DNA of 64,000 nt from Clostridiales bacterium. GTDB lineage: Bacteria; Bacillota; Clostridia; Christensenellales; Pumilibacteraceae. Position numbers and translations under genes: made by a program. Under the pieces are notes generated by a model. That model was not told the DNA's origin and made no database searches. It saw only the letters and a list, made by a program, of their open reading frames with translations. Location: the NCBI GenBank assembly GCA_003533505.1, contig DQGD01000004.1:1-64000 (forward strand). The letters run 5' to 3'. This document shows positions 58,779 to 64,000 of the stretch, piece by piece (position 1 is the stretch's first letter; the number at the start of each line of letters is the position of its first letter).

Positions 58779-58791
58779 GAGGTAAACGGCA

Positions 58792-59628
58792 GTGTACAAC
58801 GAGAAAAAGAAAGTTTACGGATATTACGTTTTCGGCGAGAGCGTCAGCGAGGCGATAGAAGTGTGCGACGCGGGTTCGGAGGAGTGCGCGCCGTCGCACG
58901 ACTACGGTCCTGCGGTGCGCAACTATTGCCTCATGCACTTCGTCAAGTCCGGCAAGGGAGTATTTGCCGTGGGCGGCAAAGAGTATCGCCTCGAAAAGAA
59001 TACGGCGTTTCTCATTCGCCCGGGAGCGTCCGCATATTATCGCGCGGACGAGAATAACCCGTGGCATTACGTCTGGCTGGGCTTTCGCGGCGTGGAGGCG
59101 GAAAAACTGGTTGCGGCGGCTCTCGGCGACGGCAACGTGTTCGAGGTGCCGGCGGAGCTTATTTACGAGCTGGAGCTCGTGATAAAGACGTGCACCGACA
59201 TGACGGACATGGCGTATGCGCTCACGGGGTTGGTGTACAAGATTCTCGGCAGAATCAGGTCGGAGCGCACCGTAAAGTCCAAACGTCCCGACATCGTGAA
59301 GAGCGCGACGCGGTTTATCGAGTACAACTACTTCCGTCCGTTCGACGTGACGAGGCTCGCCGGCGAGCTCGGCATGAGCCGCGCCCACTTCACCACCGTG
59401 TTCACCGCGGCAATGGGCGTTTCACCCTATAACTACCTCACGCGCTACCGCATCTCCAAGGCGGAATCGCTGCTTAAGTCCGACGGCGACCTTTCGATTA
59501 CCGAAGTGGCGTATTCGGTGGGCTTCTCGTCCATCGAGCGTTTCAGCGAAATGTTTAAAAAGTACGTCGGAGTCAGTCCGCTGTGCTACAAAAAGGACGG
59601 CGCGCCGCCAGCCCCCACGGCACAATAA
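58792..59628 (+). CDS. AraC family regulator, probably of alpha-galactoside use
   Basis: A 278-residue regulator starting at GTG (GAGG about 10 nt upstream). The N-terminal cupin-like sensor resembles MsmR/RafR-type regulators: VRNYCLMHFVKSGKGVFAV, LIRPGASAYYRADENNPWHY and WLGFRG. The DNA-binding part has FDVTRLAGELGMSRAHFTTV, FTAAMGVSPYNYLTRYRISK and SITEVAYSVGFSSIERFSEM. The ENNPWHYVWLGF segment is a hallmark of sugar-responsive members. Its divergent position next to melA makes it the likely regulator of that gene. Confidence 0.9.
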   Translation: MYNEKKKVYGYYVFGESVSEAIEVCDAGSEECAPSHDYGPAVRNYCLMHFVKSGKGVFAVGGKEYRLEKNTAFLIRPGASAYYRADENNPWHYVWLGFRGVEAEKLVAAALGDGNVFEVPAELIYELELVIKTCTDMTDMAYALTGLVYKILGRIRSERTVKSKRPDIVKSATRFIEYNYFRPFDVTRLAGELGMSRAHFTTVFTAAMGVSPYNYLTRYRISKAESLLKSDGDLSITEVAYSVGFSSIERFSEMFKKYVGVSPLCYKKDGAPPAPTAQ

Positions 59629-59788
59629 CAGTATACTATAACCGCGCCCGGGAACGCAACGGCGTATTGTTCCGAGTTTTTAACGATTTGTTCGGTTTTT
59701 CGCGCCGAACGCGAGCCGAGCGGGTACAGGGACGCACAATCGACCTCGGAAGCCGTAAAAATAGTTTTGCGTTTTGGCGTGTTTTTGC

Positions 59789-59817
59789 TTTTGTTTGAGC
59801 CGAAAATGTGCTACAAT
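59789..59817 (+). promoter_or_regulatory. Candidate promoter of mrnC
   Basis: TTTTGT, a 17-nt spacer and TACAAT. The -10 ends only 8 nt before the ATG, which would give an almost leaderless transcript. The -35 is weak. Confidence 0.4.
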
Positions 59818-59825
59818 GTTTCCGT

Positions 59826-60227
59826 ATGGAAAGTAAAGACGCGACACAACTCAATTCGCTCACGCTCGCGTTCCTCGGCGACGCGGTATTCACGCTGTTC
59901 GTCAGAGAAAAACTCGTGACCGAGCACGACTGTAAGTCGGGCAGACTGCACAAGATGGCGAGCGACTACGTTTGCGCCGCTTCGCAGGCGAGAATGCTGG
60001 AGGGCATAACGCCCGTTCTTACCGAAGAGGAAAAAGAAGTGGCTCGGCGGTGCAGAAACTGCCATAACCCGTCGCACGCGAAGAACGCCGCGCTGTCCGA
60101 CTACAAGAAAGCGACCGCGCTCGAGGGCGTGCTGGGATTTCTGCGGCTGACGGGGCAGAACGAAAGACTGAACGAGCTTATGAATAAATGTACGGGAATT
60201 ATCGACGGAGGTAACGGCAATGAGTAG
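59826..60227 (+). CDS. mrnC: Mini-ribonuclease III
   Basis: A 133-residue catalytic-domain-only RNase III relative that matures 23S rRNA in Firmicutes. It has the signature LNSLTLAFLGDAVFTLFVRE with the catalytic Asp, a helical middle and EVARRCRNCHNPSHAKNAAL, then YKKATALEGVLGFL with the second acidic residue. There is no dsRNA-binding domain. ATG 59826 matches the usual N-terminus but has no ribosome site before it. It overlaps thyA by 8 nt. Its usual partner cysS is not adjacent, but rlmB is two genes on. Confidence 0.9.
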   Translation: MESKDATQLNSLTLAFLGDAVFTLFVREKLVTEHDCKSGRLHKMASDYVCAASQARMLEGITPVLTEEEKEVARRCRNCHNPSHAKNAALSDYKKATALEGVLGFLRLTGQNERLNELMNKCTGIIDGGNGNE

Positions 60228-61050
60228 AGCCGACAAGGTGTTTTTGGCAAACCTTAAAGACATAATAGAAACGGGGTGGTCGGACAAAGACATTCCCGTG
60301 AGGCCGCATTGGGCGGACGGAACGCCGGCGCACACCGTCAAGAAGTTCTGCATAGTCAACCGCTACGACTTATCGGAGGAGTTTCCGATAATCACCGTGA
60401 GAAAGACCAATTTCGCGGCGGCGGTGGACGAAATCCTGTGGATTTGGCAGAAAAAGAGCAACAACGTCCGCGACCTTAACTCGCACATCTGGGATTCGTG
60501 GGCGGACGAGAGCGGCTCGATAGGCAAGGCTTACGGCTATCAGCTGGGCGTGAAGCACAAGTACGCCGAGGGCGAGTTCGACCAGGTGGACAGAGTGCTG
60601 TACGACCTCAAACACAATCCGTACTCGCGCAGAATTATGACCAATATCTACGTCCACGCGGATTTGCACGAAATGAATCTTTACCCCTGCGCCTATTCGA
60701 TGACTTTCAACGTCACGGGCAATAAACTCAACGCGATACTCAATCAACGCTCGCAGGACATGCTGACGGCAAACAATTGGAACGTTGCGCAGTACTCGGT
60801 GCTGCTCGTCATGATGGCAAAGGTGTCGGGGCTGGTTCCCGGCGAGCTTGTCCACGTCATCGCCGACGCTCACGTCTACGACCGCCACATTCCGCTGTGC
60901 GAAACGCTGTTCGACCGTCCGCAGTACCCTGCGCCGAAGCTCGTCATAAAGCGCGACGTCAAGGACTTTTACGACTTCAGGGCGGACGACTTCGAGCTCG
61001 AGGACTACAAATACACGCCGCTGGGCGCGAAAATCGAGGTTGCGATATGA
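60220..61050 (+). CDS. thyA: Thymidylate synthase (ThyA)
   Basis: A 276-residue enzyme methylating dUMP to dTMP with methylene-tetrahydrofolate. Catalytic Cys157 is in LYPCAYSM; other signatures are NILNQRSQDMLT-like LNQRSQDMLTANNWNVAQYS, GELVHVIADAHVYDRH and KHNPYSRRI. GGAGG lies inside the mrnC 3' end. It overlaps folA by 4 nt (ATGA), the classical thyA-folA coupling that recycles the dihydrofolate produced. Confidence 0.96.
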   Translation: MSRADKVFLANLKDIIETGWSDKDIPVRPHWADGTPAHTVKKFCIVNRYDLSEEFPIITVRKTNFAAAVDEILWIWQKKSNNVRDLNSHIWDSWADESGSIGKAYGYQLGVKHKYAEGEFDQVDRVLYDLKHNPYSRRIMTNIYVHADLHEMNLYPCAYSMTFNVTGNKLNAILNQRSQDMLTANNWNVAQYSVLLVMMAKVSGLVPGELVHVIADAHVYDRHIPLCETLFDRPQYPAPKLVIKRDVKDFYDFRADDFELEDYKYTPLGAKIEVAI

Positions 61051-61559
61051 TAAGAGCGATAGTAGCCGTGGACGAGAAGTGGGGTATCGGCAAGAACAAC
61101 GACCTGTTGTTTCACCTGCCTGCGGATATGAAGTTTTTTCGCGAAACCACGCTGGGCAAAGTAGTTATAATGGGCAGCAACACGCTGAAATCTTTCCCGG
61201 GCGGCAAACCGCTCCCGAAGCGCACCAATATCGTGCTGTACCCGGGCGGCGAAAAGCGCGACGACTGCGTTATAGTCGAGTCGCTTGACGAAATGAGAGA
61301 AACGCTGCGAAAGTACGAAAAAGAGGATATTTACGTTATCGGCGGCGCGATGTTCTACCGCACGATGCTGCCGTACTGCGGCGAAGCATTGGTGACCAAG
61401 GTCAACGCGGACGGCGAGGCGCAGGTGTTCTTCGAGAATCTGGACGAGCTGCCCGAATGGGAGTGCGTAAAGATAAGCGAGCCTACGGAAACCGACGGCA
61501 AGACGATAAGGTTTACGACCTACCGCAACAATGCGGTTCGGGATTTTTTAGGGGAATAA
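61047..61559 (+). CDS. folA: Dihydrofolate reductase
   Basis: A 170-residue enzyme that reduces dihydrofolate to tetrahydrofolate with NADPH. Features are MIRAIVAVDEKWGIGKNNDL, LPADMKFFRETTLGKVVIMG, and the GG motif YVIGGAMFYRTMLPYC. The conserved acidic residue expected near position 27 is Asp in PADMKFF. The start overlaps the thyA stop. Confidence 0.95.
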   Translation: MIRAIVAVDEKWGIGKNNDLLFHLPADMKFFRETTLGKVVIMGSNTLKSFPGGKPLPKRTNIVLYPGGEKRDDCVIVESLDEMRETLRKYEKEDIYVIGGAMFYRTMLPYCGEALVTKVNADGEAQVFFENLDELPEWECVKISEPTETDGKTIRFTTYRNNAVRDFLGE

Positions 61560-61595
61560 CCCCCCCCGGTAATACAAGCAAAGAGGAAATAGACG

Positions 61596-62324
61596 ATGAA
61601 AATTTACGGAAGGAACGCCGTCGCGGAGGCAATCAAATCGGGCAACACGATTGACCGCCTCGTCGCGGCAAAAGGACAAAAGGACGTGGGCGCACAACGC
61701 ATCATCGACGACGCGAAGTCGCGCGGAATCAAGGTTTTTTTCTACGACAAGGAAGTGCTTGACCGCGAAACGGGCGGCAAAAAACATCAGGGTTTCGTGG
61801 CAGAAGTCACCGACTTCAAGTACTGCGAGCTCGACGATATTCTGGCTTACGCCGAGCAAAAGGGCGAAGCTCCGTTCGTGTTCGTGCTCGACGGAGTGGA
61901 GGACCCGCATAACCTCGGCAGTATCTTAAGAGTAGCCGAGTGCACGGGCGCGCACGGCGTGGTGATTCCGCGCCACCGCAGCGTTTCGGTCAACGACACG
62001 GTGGTCAAGGTTTCGGCAGGCGCGGCGGAGCATATACGCGTCGCCAAGGTCACGAACGTGAACGACGCCATTGACGAGCTGAAAAAGCGCAACGTGTGGG
62101 TGTACGCGGCGGACATGGACGGCGACGACATCTATAAGGCAAAGCTCACGGGCGCGGTGGCGTTCGTCATCGGCGGCGAGGGCAGCGGCGTGAAACGGCT
62201 CACGCGCGAAAAGTGCGACGGCGTGGTCGCGCTCCCCATGCGCGGCAAGGTAAACTCGCTCAACGCCTCGGTCGCGGCAGGCGTGGTTGCCTACGAGTAT
62301 ATCCGTCAGAATTTTGAAAAATAA
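61596..62324 (+). CDS. rlmB: 23S rRNA 2'-O-methyltransferase RlmB (TrmH/SpoU family)
   Basis: A 242-residue SPOUT methyltransferase: an N-terminal RNA-binding L30-like domain (IYGRNAVAEAIKSGNTIDRL) and a knotted catalytic domain with motif 1 LDGVEDPHNLGSILRVAE, motif 2 VAFVIGGEGSGV and motif 3 LPMRGKVNSLNASVAAGV. The target is expected to be the conserved ribosomal-loop guanosine, though TrmH-family targets are hard to separate by sequence. It is part of the firmicute mrnC-rlmB neighbourhood. Eight consecutive C residues (61560-61567) precede its ribosome site. Confidence 0.88.
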   Translation: MKIYGRNAVAEAIKSGNTIDRLVAAKGQKDVGAQRIIDDAKSRGIKVFFYDKEVLDRETGGKKHQGFVAEVTDFKYCELDDILAYAEQKGEAPFVFVLDGVEDPHNLGSILRVAECTGAHGVVIPRHRSVSVNDTVVKVSAGAAEHIRVAKVTNVNDAIDELKKRNVWVYAADMDGDDIYKAKLTGAVAFVIGGEGSGVKRLTREKCDGVVALPMRGKVNSLNASVAAGVVAYEYIRQNFEK

Positions 62325-62343
62325 CGAAAAATAATTAAAAACC

Positions 62344-62365
62344 GCGATTTTAAGGCGCAAATCGC
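62344..62365. promoter_or_regulatory. Inverted repeat abutting the tpiA -35
   Basis: GCGATTT and AAATCGC are perfect inverted arms with an 8-nt spacer, ending directly before TTGAAA. It could be an operator for glycolytic control or a T-poor terminator remnant of rlmB. Confidence 0.35.
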
Positions 62366-62394
62366 TTGAAAACCGCGGCGGTAAATTATATAAT
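62366..62394 (+). promoter_or_regulatory. Promoter of tpiA-gpmI
   Basis: TTGAAA, a 17-nt spacer and a perfect TATAAT. Predicted start near 62401, where CGGCAG/CTGCCG (62401-62427) forms a 5' stem-loop. Confidence 0.8.
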
Positions 62395-62467
62395 ATTGTT
62401 CGGCAGGGAGCACCCCGGTTTCTGCCGCACCGAAAATAAGGAAAGTATTTTCAAGGAGATAAACATC

Positions 62468-63229
62468 ATGAAAAAGCCTATCATCGCAGGCAATTGGAAA
62501 ATGAACAACACCAAGGCTGAGGCGGAAGCGCTGCTTACCGAGCTCAAGCCGCTGGTTAAGGACGTAAAGGGCGTGGACGTCGTGGTTTGCGTACCGTTTA
62601 CCGACATCGAAAAAGTAAAGAAACTCGTCAAGGGCAGCAAAATCCGCGTGGGCGCGCAGAACGTTTCCTGGGCGGACAAGGGCGCGTTCACGGGCGAGAT
62701 AAGCGCGAGCATGCTGATAGAGGCAGGCGCGGAGTACGTCGTCATCGGTCACAGCGAGCGCCGTCAGTACTTCGGCGAAACCGACGAGAGCGTCAACAAG
62801 CGCACCGTGCAGGCGCTTAAATACGAGCTTAAACCTATCGTGTGCGTGGGAGAAACGCTTGCCGAGCGCGAGGGCGGCTTTACCGAGAGCGTGCTTTACA
62901 AGCAGATTAACGGCGCGTTCGAGGGCATCGAAGCCGAGGACGCGAAGAAAATCGTCGTGGCTTACGAACCCGTCTGGGCTATCGGCACCGGCAAGACCGC
63001 TACCGCCGAGCAGGCGAACGACACCATCAAGTTTATCCGCAAGACGCTTGCCAAAAAGTACGGCAAGGTCACGGCTAACCGCGTGCGTATTCAATACGGC
63101 GGAAGCATGAACGCAAAGAACGCAGCCGAGCTCATGGCGATGAGCGACATCGACGGCGGTCTTATCGGCGGAGCTTCGCTCAAAGCCGTCGACTTCTCCG
63201 TGGTTGTAAAAGCAGGCGTAAAAGCGTAA
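62468..63229 (+). CDS. tpiA: Triosephosphate isomerase
   Basis: A 253-residue TIM-barrel glycolytic enzyme. Lys11 in GNWKMN, His95 in VIGHSERRQYF and Glu167 in AYEPVWAIGTGKTA form the active site; the phosphate loop is QYGGSMNAKNA. ATG 62468 follows AAGGAG; the frame continues upstream but has no site there. gpmI starts 60 nt after its stop; a weak AGGGCG/CGCCCT hairpin lies between. Confidence 0.97.
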   Translation: MKKPIIAGNWKMNNTKAEAEALLTELKPLVKDVKGVDVVVCVPFTDIEKVKKLVKGSKIRVGAQNVSWADKGAFTGEISASMLIEAGAEYVVIGHSERRQYFGETDESVNKRTVQALKYELKPIVCVGETLAEREGGFTESVLYKQINGAFEGIEAEDAKKIVVAYEPVWAIGTGKTATAEQANDTIKFIRKTLAKKYGKVTANRVRIQYGGSMNAKNAAELMAMSDIDGGLIGGASLKAVDFSVVVKAGVKA

Positions 63230-63289
63230 AATAAGTTTATGCGAGAGGGCGGACGGTAAAACGGTCGCCCTTTCACGGGAGTAAATACT

Positions 63290-64000
63290 ATGAAAAAAAC
63301 CGACGCGATAATTATAATGGACGGCTTTGGCTGGAGAAAAGAGGAAAAGGGTAACGCGGTGATTGCCGCCGGCACGCCGTATATCAAGAGCCTTATGGCG
63401 AAATACCCCTACACCTTTATCGAGGCTAGCGGCAGAGCGGTGGGCTTGCCGGCAGGGCAGATGGGCAACAGCGAGGTCGGACACCTCAACCTCGGCGCGG
63501 GCAGAGTAGTCTATCAGGACATCACCCGTATCGACAAGGCGATTGAGGACGGCGACTTCTTCACGAACCCGGCGTTCCTCGGCGCAATCGACAACGTGAA
63601 AAAGCACGGCACCGCGCTTCACCTCGTGGGACTTCTGTCCGACGGCGGCGTGCACAGCTGCATTTCCCACCTGTTCGCGCTTCTGGAGCTTGCAAAGAGA
63701 AACGAAGTCAAAACCGTGTACGTTCACTGCGTGACAGACGGCAGAGACGTGCCGCCCGACAGCGCGGTCAAGTATATCGCCGAGCTTGAAGCGGAAATCA
63801 AAAAGCTGGGCGTGGGCAAGATTGCCACCGTCGTGGGCAGGTATTACTACATGGACCGCGACAACCGCTGGGAGCGCGTCAAGAAAGGCTATGACGGAGT
63901 GTTCGCAGGTATCGGCACGCATTATGCCACCGCCGACGAGGGCGTGCGCGCGTCCTACGACAAGAAAGTCTACGACGAGTTTATCGAGCCTATCGTTGTG
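63290..64000 (+). CDS. gpmI: 2,3-bisphosphoglycerate-independent phosphoglycerate mutase (partial, runs off the window)
   Basis: The first 237 codons of a Mn-dependent phosphoglycerate mutase, open to the window edge. It begins MKKTDAIIIMDGFGWRKEEK with metal ligand Asp11. The phosphorylated serine is Ser61 in MGNSEVGHLNLGAG. LLSDGGVHSCISHLFALLEL and HCVTDGRDVPPDSAVKYI are typical of the insertion (transferase) domain, and GRYYYMDRDNRWERVKKGYD is a strong family signature. A CGGGAG site precedes the ATG. It continues the glycolytic operon after tpiA. Confidence 0.95.
   Translation, partial: MKKTDAIIIMDGFGWRKEEKGNAVIAAGTPYIKSLMAKYPYTFIEASGRAVGLPAGQMGNSEVGHLNLGAGRVVYQDITRIDKAIEDGDFFTNPAFLGAIDNVKKHGTALHLVGLLSDGGVHSCISHLFALLELAKRNEVKTVYVHCVTDGRDVPPDSAVKYIAELEAEIKKLGVGKIATVVGRYYYMDRDNRWERVKKGYDGVFAGIGTHYATADEGVRASYDKKVYDEFIEPIVV

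Overview
The window looks like a chromosomal segment from a strictly anaerobic, carbohydrate-degrading Firmicute (Bacillota, class Clostridia or a close relative), probably an uncultured animal-gut organism. Supporting signs are an L10 leader RNA, mini-RNase III, DUF5685, a probable Re-citrate synthase, a glycyl radical enzyme with its activase, many Cys-anchored lipoproteins with short Gram-positive signal peptides, Ig-like surface proteins, and strong AAGGAG-type ribosome sites. Coding sequence is GC-rich at third positions while intergenic DNA is AT-rich. I see no rRNA, tRNA, CRISPR array, prophage or insertion sequence. Taxonomy below class level cannot be read from the sequence.

Layout. 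1-9001: a tightly packed host-glycan operon with two BspA-like lipoproteins (the first only its tail), a GH28-like beta-helix protein, GH112 phosphorylase, GH95 fucosidase, FucU and FucI. It is suited to removing fucose from galacto-N-biose or lacto-N-biose type glycans, phosphorolysing the disaccharide and isomerising the fucose. 9123-17313: gluQ on the minus strand, then amino-acid metabolism (aminotransferase, citrate/isopropylmalate-synthase-like enzyme, threonine synthase), a small P-loop protein, and a DUF5685 / J-like / membrane-protein trio. 17395-20947: rpmG-secE-nusG-rplK-rplA-[L10 leader]-rplJ-rplL, ending in a terminator with no rpoB behind it. 21086-22621: a secreted sialate O-acetylesterase-like protein.

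23121-36928: a large single-strand operon with a sugar-binding lipoprotein, two ABC permeases (no ATPase), two giant Ig-like or GLUG-like surface proteins, a DUF4838 lipoprotein and a cytoplasmic GH2 enzyme. This looks like a glycan capture, uptake and hydrolysis system. 37335-44047: a winged-helix regulator, two hypotheticals, an SGNH hydrolase, thioredoxin, a PepV-like dipeptidase and gltX. 44059-47984: an AraC regulator, an atypical glycyl radical enzyme and its activase. 48130-50622: an NfeD-like protein, a small NRDV-repeat membrane protein and flotillin. 50774-53995: a DUF4886 lipoprotein, an Mrp-type Fe-S carrier and a 54-residue protein. 54355-57382: an ArsR sensor, a free-standing HMA metallochaperone and a P1B ATPase lacking its own HMA domain. 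57402-59628: GH4 alpha-galactosidase divergent from an AraC regulator. 59826-64000: mrnC, thyA, folA, rlmB, tpiA and the start of gpmI.

Things that stand out: a dispersed palindromic repeat with conserved ends and a sequence-variable but base-paired centre (copies near 22.7, 22.9, 37.0 and 54.2 kb); stem-loops at the predicted 5' end of several transcripts; the atypical glycyl radical enzyme with a palindrome across its promoter; and a pair of imperfect direct repeats between the metal-chaperone and metal-ATPase genes.
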